DNA from: Apostichopus japonicus
Taxonomy: Eukaryota > Echinodermata > Holothuroidea > Aspidochirotida > Stichopodidae
DNA length: 64,000 bases
Assembly: GCF_037975245.1 (NCBI RefSeq)
Contig: NC_092573.1
Coordinates: 324,501 to 388,500 of the forward strand
Reading direction: 5' to 3'
The first letter of the stretch is position 1, and the number at the start of each line of letters is the position of its first letter. Made by a program: the position numbers and the translations under genes. Positions 13,829 to 25,886 of the stretch are shown one piece after another. The notes under the pieces were generated by a model. That model had not been told where the DNA came from. It did no database searches and was given only the letters and a program-made list of their open reading frames with translations.

Positions 13829-14080
13829 TATATGTATGTATTTGTGTATGTAGTTTAGATCATCCTGCAAGTAGGAACTTGTGAAGAAGCCTCATTGGCT
13901 TATCAAAGCCGCAAGCTGACCAAAGTCAGTCTCGTACATTCATATTTTAATGTCCATGACTATGAATTGTCCACAGCTCTGTAACTGGACAACATACATT
14001 AATCTTGGGGTGACTTGAACCGGGGACCTTTTGATTGGAAGGCACCGGGTTTAACCACTGAGCTAACTAAGCTACAGCCC
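13829..14080 (-). mobile_element. tRNA-derived SINE, second family
   Basis: The minus strand starts GGGCTGTAGCTTAGTTAGCT and carries A box TAGCTCAGTGG and B box GGTTCAAGTCACC at tRNA spacing. It ends in an ACATAC-type microsatellite tail. It lies head to tail behind the other SINE, also inside the DIRS element. Confidence 0.65.
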
Positions 14081-15599
14081 TACTCACCAGAAACAAACTC
14101 CCAACAGGGGATGTGTAGGGTGGGTTTGTAGAAATTCCACCTCATAAATCCTGGCTGTGTAACGGAGTCCAGGGAGTTACTCAGCAAACACAAAGGCGTT
14201 ACTAAATGTTTAGTCTTTTGCTATGATAGCGTTATTAGAGGTGTAAGAAATATGTTACCAAAACCCTTTAGGGGCTATTATTTCAAAACAATTTCCGTTA
14301 AGACATTAATATAACATTAATATAACGTAATATCTCATAGACATCTTATGTCAACGTTTTATCAACACCACATTTAACGTACTAAACACGTATTGAATGT
14401 TATGATAACGTACCCGTTACTTCTCAAATCTCTTCCTGTCGAGATGTGTCCATTTCGTAGTGCAGTAAAGGTTTCCAGCTTCCTATTGAAACCACCTAGC
14501 GCCTAGGCTAGTCAAGACTAGGCCATCAGGTGCTACGAAATGCAACTCTGCTTAAGATGTCGGAACATCGAACATTATTCATGAAGTGCATGCTGTATGT
14601 TCGGAGCGTGTTAGCGCTTGTAACTTGCTGGGGGTTGTATCCTACCCCTTTTTCAACTTACTAACGCGTTTGTCTTGGTAATTCACCAAAGAAATAGGAA
14701 GAAAGGCTTATTCCATAGGATTGCTCACGTAGTCGATAGCTCGTTGCAGTAAAATTGAGCTTACACGTGTCACGCCAGGTGGCTGCTTGGCCCCCCCTCC
14801 TCTCTTAACAAATGTGCCACGTTGTACCTTTTTTTCTGGCAGTTTGCCAAGGATCTATGAGCGTTATGTTTCCTGGCACTTTGCCAAGTCTCGAGAAAGT
14901 TCTCTTCCTAGCAGTTTGCCAAGGTTTTAAAGTAAACGGAATACTGTACGTCATGAGAACCGATTTGAAACCCCTGTCTTACGCATTTTAACCTGTTCTG
15001 GAAGTGGGTTCACCAGTGTTTTAAACGACAGTGTTTTTTAAACACAAGTAAGATTTTAACCTAGGCAAATGGCGATGAATTATGATTAGAGAGGAGTATA
15101 ATTAGCGAGGAGAATATGACCCATGAGTGTCTGCAGGTACTCGATAAATAAACACACATTTGGGATGTGTAGTGGTAGCGGTGTTTTTCCGCAAATGATT
15201 CGAACCTGTCGTCGCCGCTCAAGCTGCTAGTTCCGGGGGGGGGGGACACTCCCCCTATTCTGGGAAGCGGGAGTAACCGTCCTCTGTAACCCCGAAATCT
15301 AGGGGTCGACCTCGTCGTCTAGGCCGGACAGGCTGCCCGACGCTCTGCAAACCAGGTCGTCCTTGCCGGGGAACAAATCAGGTTCCATTCTTTGGTCTGG
15401 GATTGATCGTGGTGTCGCGGCCGGGCTGGCCCGTGGGTTGCGATCGCTCCTCGGCACCGATGTCTGTGTTCGGTGTCTGGGGATAAGTATTTCTCCCTTT
15501 GCCGTGGGAACCTGGCTCGGGGCTGGTTCTCTTTTCGGATTGGGCGCTTGCCCCTGCTAACCCGTTCTGGGGGCCCGGCATTGGTAATCTCGTCGGTTC

Positions 15600-16690
15600 C
15601 CGGCCTCAGGACCGGCCGCGGCTCCGGTTAGGGGGTCTGCGGGCCGGGCTTCTGCACCTGCTACCCCGTTCTGGGGGCCTAGCAGTTGTTAATCTCGTTG
15701 TAAATGTTGTTGTAGTTGTAAATGTTATTGTAAATGTCGCAGTTGTAAATGTTGTTACTCTCGTAGGCTCCCGACTTCGGGACCAGTTTTGGATCCCGTT
15801 TGGAGATCTGCGGACCGGGCTTCTGCCCCTGCGCCCCCGTTCTCGTCGGGCCCGGGCCCTCCGGAGCCAATCTCTGAGTACCCAGCAGTCGATTGTATAG
15901 CTCTGGTTCCCGGCTCCGGGGGCGGTTTTGGATCTGGAGTGAAACCTCGGTTCTGCCTTCCCTTCGAGTCTCGCCGGACCCGGGGTCTCGCCGGACCCGG
16001 GGCCTCGCCGGACCCAGGCTCCCGGAGCCCGTCTCTGTGTGCGTACCACGCCGGGTACCACCACGCCGGTACTCCTCGACCCAGACATTCTGTCCTTTCC
16101 GGTGGGATTTTTTTTTTTTTTTTTTTTTTTCTCTCGCCGGACCCGGGCTCCCGGAGCCTGCTATGGGACCGGCTCCGTTTCAGCGACCCCTCGGTCGTAC
16201 TCTCTCTCTCGGACCCGAGCTCTCCGTGGCCTGTAGCCCGCGCTCCGTGGGTCTCTCTTGCTGCGACCCGGACTGAGACGTTGCCTCTAGCCCGGCCGAG
16301 CCGTGCCTCTTCTCAAGAGGTCTTTTCTTGGCGGGAGTCTTGCTCCTGCCCTTCCCTCTGGCCGTAATCAACCGGACGTCGCCGGGACCGTTAGGGGTAC
16401 TCTTTGCTGCGACCCGGACTGAGACGTTGCCTCTAGCCCGGCCGAGCCGTGCCTCTTCTCAAGAGGTCTTTTCTTGGCAGGAGCCTTGCTCCTGCCCTTC
16501 CCTCTGGCCGTAATCAACCGGACGTCGCCGGGACCGTTAGGGGTACTCTTTCTCTCTCTCTCTCTCCACCTCTCCTTCGGCCCTCTCCTGGCCACTTTCC
16601 TCCACCTCTCTCACCACTTCTCCCTCCTCCTCTCTCTCTCTCTCTTGTCTCTCCTATATCTTTTTCTGGGGCGCCGATGGCCTAAGGAAT
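15600..16690 (-). pseudogene. GC-rich basic ORF, possible DIRS gag
   Basis: Minus-strand frames encode Arg/Pro/Ser-rich, basic low-complexity protein (for example KKRPLEKRHGSAGLEATSQS), in the gag position just inside the 5' terminal repeat. Both strands are open for long distances because GC content is high, so the coding strand is not proven. The segment is far more GC-rich than its surroundings. It includes a 146-bp tandem duplication and a T-run at 16110-16130. Confidence 0.35.
16260..16550 (+). repeat. 146-bp tandem duplication inside the GC-rich DIRS segment
   Basis: CTGCGACCCGGACTGAGACG through GGGACCGTTAGGGGTACTCT occurs twice, at 16261 and 16407, with very few differences. A CT microsatellite follows the second copy. 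Confidence 0.9.
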
Positions 16691-17449
16691 CAAGTCCAGC
16701 CTGCCCTAAAGCTTGCTTCTTAGACTCGTAAGCCACTGGTCTATCTAGTGCCACTGGGCTGGCGAAAAATTTATGCAGACCAGGCATGGGTCCCGTCTGG
16801 TGTAGGTTCTACACTTAGGGCACAAATCGTGTTCGACCCAGGTTCTGCCTGGCCGAAACATCGAAAAGTTAAAAAAAAAAACTTCAGCTGGTTACGAGAC
16901 AAACTAAAACGCTCGAATTAAGGAAAGACTAACTCTTAAGCTTACGGAAAAATGCAAACTAACAAGAGAACGGGAGAGAACGGGAGGTACATAACGGTGA
17001 GTAGAGGTACGTAGCGTAACCTAGCAACGGCAAAATACGAAAAACGCTACGAAGTGGCCTAACAAAATCAACACAAGCTGAAAAAGAACATGAGAGAGCG
17101 AAATATAGAAGAAGAAATCGTGAATAGAAATACAATGTAGACATGCTATGAACATGAAAATACAACGACACGCCTATAGCGTGGGGAAGGGAAATTGGCG
17201 GGAAACCTAGGCAGTTCGCGGAACTGCTACCCCCGCAAAAAACCTAAGGGCGGAAACGCACTAGGAATAAAAACAGTCCCCAAAACCCTCCCTTTCAACA
17301 AAAAAGGATACTTATCGGGCTGGAAAGGACTGCCATACTCCTAAGAATCCGAGGAAAGAAACTTCCAAAGATCGCTAAAGAAAACCAAGACGAAATCCAA
17401 GGGAAATATATCCACAAGAAATTCACGTGAAGACACTTTTAATGGTAGA

Positions 17450-17592
17450 ATGAGTAGTGAGGAGTGACCGAGGGGGGGGTTCGGTCATAGAGGGCGCACA
17501 GTGTTATTATTTTACCAGGACTTTATAGGCACGGTAGAATGAGGTGCTAAGGTTGTGAGGAGACAGGTAAGCGAGGAGCGAAGTAAATTTTA
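17450..17592. repeat. DIRS terminal repeat, 5' side of the element
   Basis: Inverted copy of the left repeat, with CATAGAGGGCGCACAGTG, TTTACCAGGACTTTATAGGC and GGTTGTGAGGAGACAGGTAA. Its own tip is GCGAGGAGCGAAGTAAAT. Confidence 0.8.
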
Positions 17593-18037
17593 AGGATATT
17601 GTCATGCCCTATACAACAGAAAGAGCCAGCCTACAAGACAACACTGAAGTCAATGATTCATATTTTATCTAGACTCAATGACTGTCTACTAATACCAACC
17701 CCCCCCCCTTCCCCTTCTCCCTCCCATCCCAATTCTTGTCATTTTCTTTGCTTTCTCCTTAGTTTATATAAATATAGTTTTATATACCTTTTATAGTATT
17801 GAATGATTATAAGAAGAAAAATGCAGAAGAGTTTTTTATCCCCCCCCCCCTTTTTTTCTTTTTAGGGTAAAGGTGGTGTTCTGATTAAGCATAGAAAAAT
17901 AACAACAAACAATGGAAATGAGGTAGTAAGTATTATTAAAGGGAATGTTTTTAATTGATGGTGCAGGAAGATAAGTCACATACAATTGAGGAATAGAGTG
18001 ATGAGTGTAAATTAAATGGATGCAGAGTTCAGCAGCA

Positions 18038-18100
18038 GTGAGGAGGAGGAGGAGGAGGAGGAGGAGGAGGAGGAGGAGGAGGAGGAGGAGGCAGAGGAGG
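18038..18100 (+). repeat. GAG/AGG trinucleotide microsatellite
   Basis: About 17 uninterrupted GAG triplets followed by GCAGAGG. A-runs follow at 18217-18249. Confidence 0.9.
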
Positions 18101-20897
18101 GATGAGACAACTTACAGAGTGTTCCACTGACAGGACATTATTGAAGTTGACTATTTGTTTGATGTTGTTCTCACAAGTATGAATACAATTCACCATCTGC
18201 AACTCAACATCAAAGTAAAAAAAAAAAAAAGCAAAAAAAAAAAAAAAATTGTGAAAACATGAAAACACATAAATCAATCATGTGAAAAAAAAAATAATGG
18301 GCAAAATATGGAAAGTGGTCTCATTTAATCATGATGGAAAGGTACTCTGGCAGGGGAACAAGGTTAACGACTGAATGCAGGCTGGATTTTGTTCGAAACT
18401 CGGCAAAATTGTTCACACCATGAGTCAAGATCACAAAGCAGGGTTGGAAAAGAATCTGCAGACCACATGGAAATATTGAAACCCAACAAGTAGGCCACAA
18501 CACTTGAAAGTATATATATCTACTCCGATGAGAAAGATGGAAAAAATATTGCATTGTGGGAATTAAAAGATCAGAAATTTTTCCATGCAAACACATCTTC
18601 CGATTACCTTTAGTTAAATAGTATTTCGAGCTGATAAATCAATCACTTAGTCTTACGACAGACCAAATTCATTGTTTCCCATGGGTATCATGAATTCATC
18701 TCACTAGGCTTAATTTTCTTTTGTAGACAAAATTCACTATTCAAACTTTATCTACTGCGCAGTACAGTACTTCATGTTACCTTTACCAGTCTTCAAAGCA
18801 ACAACTGATTCAGTACATTATCTAGAATAAGATTGCAGCAGTTATGTTGAGACCTAGGTAAGTCAGGAACATTGCAGGATGATTCTGTTATAAATCAGTC
18901 TTGGCTTGAAGGGTTACAGTAACTTCCTAGGATCTAGATTTTGAAGTCCAAACTGAAAGTTTCCTTTATAGAAACATGAAAGATATTTTATCGTCTTCCA
19001 TTTATCCCCCCCCCCCTCCTCCTGGAGTGACTGTGCGGTACACCTAAGAGGTCTGGCCGGCCAATTCTTACAATCACTCACCCTGTTTTCCCGATAAACG
19101 AAATTGCACTGTACACTATTTATAAACTTCTTGTAATGAACTACTGTATGAAGTTACAAGATCTATATTAGAAGTGGAAGAATAGAAGACAGCCAAAAAA
19201 ACCTGTCCAAACAGACACTGAAGTGGGAGGAAGTTGTTAGCCCAGGTGAGGGTATGAGTAACTGACACAAACAAAGACCCATCTTGAAAACTGACGGAGT
19301 GATCATGAATGGAAACACTTACTGCCACAGTAAATAATTTAGTGCTCAAAGTTTTACAATATATAGCACTGTTGAAGGCTATACATGTACGTTCTCTTAG
19401 AGCAGAGTACTGTACATACATGATACAGTACCTGTGTACAAAAACTGCTACATATCTTTGCACAGTTTGTACAGTATATATACCATCTGCCCATTTTGTA
19501 TAGCATTTTGCAAAGTGATACCGGATGAATTTTTCCATGACTACTGGTGTGGCTTAACAGACCACCTGTTAAGCAACAATTTCAACTGTTCTGCAACGGC
19601 TCTCAAAGTATCTAGTTATAATTCTTCATGATCACAGATTCCCAATCCACACCTCCACCACTCCCCCTCCAGGTTCAAGGAAGATGTTCTCATAAAATGT
19701 GAGGATAAGATAATACTATGGCAGAGGTTAATAATCCTAGCCATGTGCTACAGTAATGAAGGAATACATTTCAAACCTGAATAAATAAGGAAGAACATAC
19801 AAAATTAGTTTTGAACACAAAAAGAGAGTCAGTTTAATTTAAAATTTTGAAACTTTTGAAATTTGAAAATATAAAATTTTGGTTTCCTCTTTAATTCTGT
19901 TCATCAAATCACATTTGTTCTGAACCAGACATGAGTCCCCCCCCCCCCCCCATTATGAGCTTCATGCTCCAAACTGATAGCGCTGATGAGATGGCAATGA
20001 GCCTTTTCCTTCTTACATGTACAGTTTGTAGTGGATCATAAACTCCATCACTCTAAAAATTTTGCTCTATAAATAGAATGCTGTGTTTCATTCTACACCA
20101 CCGATCATCAGGTTGACCTATACAATAGTTTGATCTACTTAAATGTTTGTTCTTCTGTACACAATGGTATGGAGCAATACAGTAACAAAGCATGTAGGGG
20201 TAATGTACTGTAAACTCCTGTATAGAGCCACTGTTTCAACAATAAACATCACAACTGGATGCTATATATAGCACTAGCCTAGGGTTGATTCATAACAGTT
20301 ACCCACACAGTACCCACAATACACACTGTGAGAGTATTACTTCAAAGACTACTGAAACAATGCACAACATGAAAATCCTGTTAATACAATATACCTTAGA
20401 ATACTATATAATAATGCAGTTTTCACTGCAATTTCCTTGAGAATAGCAAGTGTACAGTGCCAGCATGCCCACAAATACGGTCATAGTCTGATGACTTCTG
20501 TACATGTTGTGTATGTTTAAGAAGACTGCCTAGATCCTCATCACCGATTGAAGTGTAGTGTCTAATGTCTTCAGCAGAATCCCATGAAATAATATTCTCT
20601 GACTTTTTGAAGTCCTATTAGATCTACATTCCATTAAAAATTCACTCAGACCTACAGTATGTAGGTAGTACCTAAAACCCTGATAGACTTACAGTAATCA
20701 TCTTTCAGGGCTGACAAGTACCCTACAAATCCATATGATATGAGGTCCTTTTTCTCTACAGCTTTTAGCTCTTTTGAGATGAATTTAGGCAAATTAAAAT
20801 TTGGAGGGTTTCAAGACACAAACACTGGGCTGTAGCCTGTACACAGTAGATGCACTCAGCGACAAGAGGTTAGAAAGTGTTCAGTAACATATAGTCC

Positions 20898-20975
20898 CCA
20901 AAACTTTAATACTGGTTTGCAACGATACTTACCTGTCTCCAGTCTATTCATGCACTTCCCTCACTTACCCAACCT
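20898..20975 (+). repeat. DIRS terminal-repeat relic (left-end type)
   Basis: CCAAAACTTTAATACTGG, a TTGCAACGATA block and CTTACCTGTCTCC follow the order of the left DIRS end at 11177. No partner end was found nearby. Confidence 0.45.
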
Positions 20976-22077
20976 ACTTTGTGTTAAAAATTTGTGACCT
21001 GTGCCCTCTTGGTGCTCTTTGTTACACAGACTAACCAAATACAGCAGTCTGAAAATGTAGTAGCACTTGCTTTGTTTCAGATATTTTGTGTTTCAATTAC
21101 AAGACAGTTGTTCCTAAATTACTACTTTCATTCTGATTCAAGGGGATAATCATGGTGTCCAAAAGTGAACTCCCCCAAGGGTCCATAACCAGAGCCAAAG
21201 AACTGAGATATATCCACAGAACTTTGAGAATTGTGCTGAATGAAAGAAACAACTCGCAGGTTTTATCAAATTTGAAGGTCTCCTATGGCTAGCCTGAGTC
21301 ACACTGCCCATACAGATGGCCCATGCGAGGAAGCATGGCCTTTCCAGGCTCATGCCTTGCCCTCGAAGTGCTCTTGCAATGTTGCACATTAATCCCTTCA
21401 TACTCTATAGAGCACTCCAGACAGACATAATCACAGACAGACAGACCCCAAGATAGACATGTACTAGTAATATTGGAATCTTTACTATGAGACTTATAAA
21501 TGGAACAGTTTCAAGGGAGTTCCTTGGGTTGATTTCAACAAATTTTCAATATTTTCAAGTAATTTCAGGAATTACAGTACACTATAAAAGTTTTCCAGTT
21601 GGGTGCACTTTTTTCACACTGTCACTTGTAGAAAAGCCGACTGCAAATATATTTCTGTCTAAATACCAAAAAGTTTTCTCCATAAATCCAGACATCTTTG
21701 AAAATTTTTTCTTCTCTCCCTATTCCACATACTACCAGTTTATAACAGGTACCACTTCATTGGAAACCAGTTTCATACAAAATGGTCTCGTTCAGCTACT
21801 GAAACAAATCCATCTCATCTTTCTTTCTATACGTACACAAGTTTTCACTGTTTATTGAAGACCAATCGAGTCAACATAATACATGATCTACCTCAAAAGT
21901 GAATTTAATGAGAAAATCTATTTAGTAAATATAAGCGTAAAATGCTGAAAGCTGTTCTTAACGAAGGTGAAACGATCATTTCATGACAGACATGTCCTGA
22001 ATGTCTGCATATATAATTTATCAGTGCATGAAGGGCAACGAGTGCAGGCTTAAAGAAACAAAAGCTGTTTAATTTAC

Positions 22078-22173
22078 CTGTAATGATTGATTTCCAAGTT
22101 GATTAACATTAGGTAAAGAATTTCCTCTGTGGAACCGAAGTGGTGCTGGTACAAGCTGCTGTTGGTTGCTACT
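22078..22173 (-). CDS. CRTC: CRTC coding exon 2
   Basis: Ninety-six bases encode 32 residues, phase 0 at both ends, starting SSNQQQLVPA and ending NSLPNVNQLGNQSLQ. The piece RGNSLPNVNQLG matches the conserved GGSLPNVNQIG block that follows the CREB-binding domain in CRTC proteins. The acceptor is TTTATAG and the donor is CAG followed by GTAAAT. Joined to exon 1 the frame stays open (SHVSR then SSNQQQ). The intron between them is about 20 kb and full of transposons. The Gln-rich stretch upstream of the conserved block is typical of the family. Confidence 0.9.
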
Positions 22174-24768
22174 CTATAAATGCAAATGAGAGAGGAACAT
22201 ATATTGAACGATAGTCACATGTACAGTACAGTATGTACACAATATATAATTTCAGTCACTGGTATCTAAAACTGAAAGCAGGCTCCTCACATTTCTGAGG
22301 CCTCCACAAGCCATGCATGCTAACCTTTACTTTAAACTTGTGAGTTTTGATGTCCGTTGAATAGCTGTGCACATCTTTCAGACCAAAACCATTTAATATT
22401 GACACAAGACTGATACCATCAAAAGTAAAAGATGTAATGTGTTTACAACCAGTTGGATGCTCCTAAGTACTGTAACAACCATGTGGTATAATGCAGCAAA
22501 GTTGGGCATGTGCTACATATTTACAGTAATGTGTTTTATATCTTCATAGATCGGCAAACCTTTGAATATAATGCCCAAATTCACTCCGGCCATTACAGAA
22601 AAGTTAGTGTTCAGTTTTACATAATCTTCTATTTTCATTTGCAACCTTTGAACGGCTAACTTCATCGTTCCTGGTGCAATCTTGATGGACTACATCATCG
22701 GACCGCAAAGTTTTAGGCCCTTGACCCTGGGGCTTCCACAAGGTCTAAGCCACGACCCACCAAACCCCAACCCCTCAGAATGCATGAAAGCTAAAGCTTT
22801 GACTATGGATTTGATATTAGGACAATAACTTCCTCCAACTCCATCAAACAATGTTGATAAAATTTAGAAAGTCTGGAAAAATCCAGGGACCCACCAAAAC
22901 ATGTTTGTAAGTTGTAACCCACTTTTGGGTCACGCTCCATAGCTTGCGGACCATCTGACTAACGGAACAGATTCTGAACATTATTTTGCAGACATTTTAA
23001 CTTACCTTAAATGGTTTCCTTCACTGATCAAGAATGCTTAAACCAGATTAATGCAAATTCAAAATGCATCTTTTAATGTCAGCCAGAAAATTCCCCATCA
23101 ATGTGGACATTATGGGATTCTATAAAGTGAGGATATCCCAAGCACAAACTCTGGGTGGTACCTAAATTCTGTGAAAATGTACACTGTACGGTCTGTACCT
23201 TGATCAGTCTACAGTCAGTATGATAAAATTAACAGTAAGAAGAGGTTCTTTCACAGGGCTCTATGAACATTGTGGAAATACAGTACTTATTCCAAACAAT
23301 CGATGGTTTGCCTTAAAAAATATGTTGTTATTTGTAAATTTATGACTTCGACAAATTTAGCACTACTTGTAGTTTTGGGGGTATGATACAGTATGGTCTC
23401 TCTGATGCACTTTCTTGGAATTTCCAGTAACAGGTCTAAATGTTCAGCAGAAATATTTGGGAAGTAACCCTCTCTGTTGAACAAAGTAGACTCAAAAGCA
23501 GGAAATAAGACCTACATTAACCTTGGGAGTACTACTGTACCGAACATGTTAAATACTCAAATTACTGTACGAAGAGAATTTATGTGTTCAGATACAGTAC
23601 ATAAACCTCTACAGTTATCAAGTGCATGCAAAGTGAAAAAACTCGCCAGATATTTATTGCACAATTACTAACAATTGTTGGTCGTCTGGTGTACAGTAGT
23701 TTGTAGTACACAATTTAAATTTGCCATTAAATCAACAACAATATCACTCAGATGAAGACACAAGACCTTTAAAAGAGTAAGATGCATTTATTTAAATTCG
23801 GCCTGCCAAGCTACGGCCTTGAGTATCACTCTGTAATTTCACTGTGCCAATTTTTGAAAGCTGTATACTGGAGCTTTACACATCCCAAACATAGAATGAT
23901 AGTCATTGATGCTACACTTGGCCAAACACACACTATTTACTGTATCGAGCCTTGTCGCCGTTTGTCGTATTTGTGTGATCGCTCTTGCACAGCCGAGAAA
24001 TATTCACGAACTAAATGGGAGCGGAGGGTGTGCCAGCAGTCAGTTAAAAATAGAACTTCCAAAAATATCTTAAGGTAGAACACACCACATAACCCATATC
24101 AATGAGCTGAAACAAAGGTGACTGTGAGAAAACAGTTTAGCTTTATTATCTGCAATATGTTTGATTCACATAACAGCAACAACAATAACGCATACTGTAC
24201 AGTAGCAAGGATACAGTATCGATGCTTCAATAGGTAGGTATCTTTCACACTGTCTGATCAGAAGGCTGGTGCAAGGCTGTTCTCTAAACCTTGTTGCAAA
24301 GTATTGGGCTATTCTTGCAATTGGTCTTATCTTATCCTCTAAATTTATGACTGTTTCCAAGCCATAGCACATTTTGAAGTCAGACTGGATCCAAGTATCA
24401 GTACATTTAAGAAGAAACCAAAACCTTATTTAATGGCTTATGCTTTTGATGACGTTTGTTAATTTCTTTGATTGTTAATATTGTGTACATGTGTGCCCCT
24501 GCATATATTGGTTGTTTATCTTTGCGCCTTGAGTGCTCTGCAAAGTCTGCATTACAAATCCTCTATTTATTATCATATTATTCATTCATACTTAGTAAAG
24601 ATTCCTAAATCCTATTGGTCCATTCAGGTCAGCTGGCCGTGGTTAATCCTGTGAGTAATGCACGGTAAAATTACGGGGCATCACTTTAATAAATCTTTGG
24701 TTATATGTAACCAAAAATGTTTTGTTTTATGATTTTTCCCCCACACAAATGGTAGTGTATGAATGAAC

Positions 24769-24934
24769 GGGGTTAATCAACGGTCTAGCGTGCGTTAATC
24801 ACATGATTAATGCACTCCGGGTGTTAATGCTATCGCTGGATGCACTCGGGCTCCGCCCTCGTGCATCGCTTGCATTATCCCCCGATCTTGCATTAATCCT
24901 GTGAGTAATGCACGCTAGACCGTTGATTAACCCC
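24769..24934. mobile_element. Foldback MITE with long terminal inverted repeats
   Basis: GGGGTTAATCAACGGTCTAG plus CGTGC at the left is a perfect inverted match to the right end, and the match continues imperfectly inward (TTAATCACATGATTAATGCA against TGCATTAATCCTGTGAGTAA). The whole 166-bp unit can form one hairpin. Part of the right arm recurs at 24641-24663. A clear target duplication was not seen. Confidence 0.75.
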
Positions 24935-25886
24935 TTATTGTTGATTCATCTGCCACACAAGTTTCTACATGTCTGACCAAGGTCCATATCAAGAGAGAAG
25001 CTCTTTGGGGTTCAAATTACCAGTGAGGTAATGTGGTCAAGGGTCAAGGGTATCAAAAATAGGAATGTAGTCCATGTCTTGTTCAGAGCATCATGACCTC
25101 AACCATGCAAGCGTAATCTGCGCCCTCGTTTTTGAAGAGTTTTACACCTTCTATTTTCATCAATGAAAAGTCCTTAAAAACAGCTGAACAAGTGAAACAA
25201 GTGAAAATGGCTTGTAGTATAAAATAATCCAACTTCATATTTCAGTCAAAAGTGAATGTTATCTTACTCAACATTCCTGATAGAGCTACTGTACTCTAAC
25301 GAAATTAATTGCTCAACTGCAGGTTTTCACATGCAGCCCATTTTCTGCAGTGTTTGTATACTATAGATGTTGATGGCATAATTTATCCAGCATAACATTT
25401 TTAATCATCGAAATGCTATGCAAAATGTTCCAATTGCTATAAAACTACACAGATTACAGGAACCATAGTATTTTATCAGATCTATACTAAATTCAGAACC
25501 TTCATTATGGCTAAATGCAACATGGTCTAATTGCTCAAATTTGCAATACATCTACAAAGATGCATAGCTGATTTGTACATACTGTAGGAACAATAATATT
25601 TTCAATTAGAGGCCAATATCAGAACTTGCTACACACTAATTTGAACCCTAAATAATCCCTCAGGTTCAGTATGCATATGAACTACTGTGCATATGTGAAC
25701 CACTCAATAGTAAGAACAATGATAGCTTTGATTTGGCAGTAAGCTCTCACCAGTGTTTTTTTTTTTTTTTTTTGTGGTAGAGCATTTTGCAACAATGCCT
25801 CATTAAAAATCACTTGATAAAAAGCCTAATATCATTAAAAGCCAGCTGTGTCATCAAGCCACGATGAACACAGGGCACCCCATAAG

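Larger units (their letters stand above)
11177..17592 (-). mobile_element. DIRS-like tyrosine-recombinase retrotransposon, decayed
   Basis: Inverted terminal repeats of about 140 bases flank the element (11177-11334 and 17450-17592). They share CTTACCTGTCTCCTCACAAC and the block from GCCTATAAAGTCC to CTCCTCACTACTCAT. Read on the minus strand the order is terminal repeat, basic low-complexity ORF (gag-like), RNase H, tyrosine recombinase, internal complementary region, terminal repeat. This is the plan of DIRS elements, which integrate a circular intermediate by recombinase. No reverse transcriptase was found: the place it should occupy (13.4-15 kb) holds two SINEs and unrelated DNA. Frames are broken, so the copy is inactive. 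No target duplication was seen, as expected for DIRS. Confidence 0.8.
2788..22077 (-). other. Probable CRTC intron sequence left of exon 2
   Basis: Starts with the exon 2 donor (GTAAAT) and has no recognised coding exon until the weak candidate at 2.7 kb. It holds the DIRS-like element with its SINEs (11.2-17.6 kb), DIRS-end relics at 3.45, 4.36 and 20.9 kb and a GAG/AGG microsatellite. The rest is AT-rich with many short inverted TGTAC/GTACA words. The short open frames here lack codon-like composition or splice partners. Confidence 0.55.

Noticed and set aside
18029-18277. Poly-proline protein on the minus strand near 18 kb
   Set aside because: Translation of the AGG microsatellite and A-runs only.
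18321-18596. Minus-strand frame containing FRTKSSLHSVV as the CRTC SIK-site exon (RRTNSDSALHQ in vertebrates)
   Set aside because: Only a few residues agree, the neighbouring residues do not fit, and no matching splice sites were found.
21150-21401. 83-codon minus-strand open frame near CRTC exon 2
   Set aside because: No similarity to CRTC, no suitable splice sites in phase, and composition like the surrounding intron.
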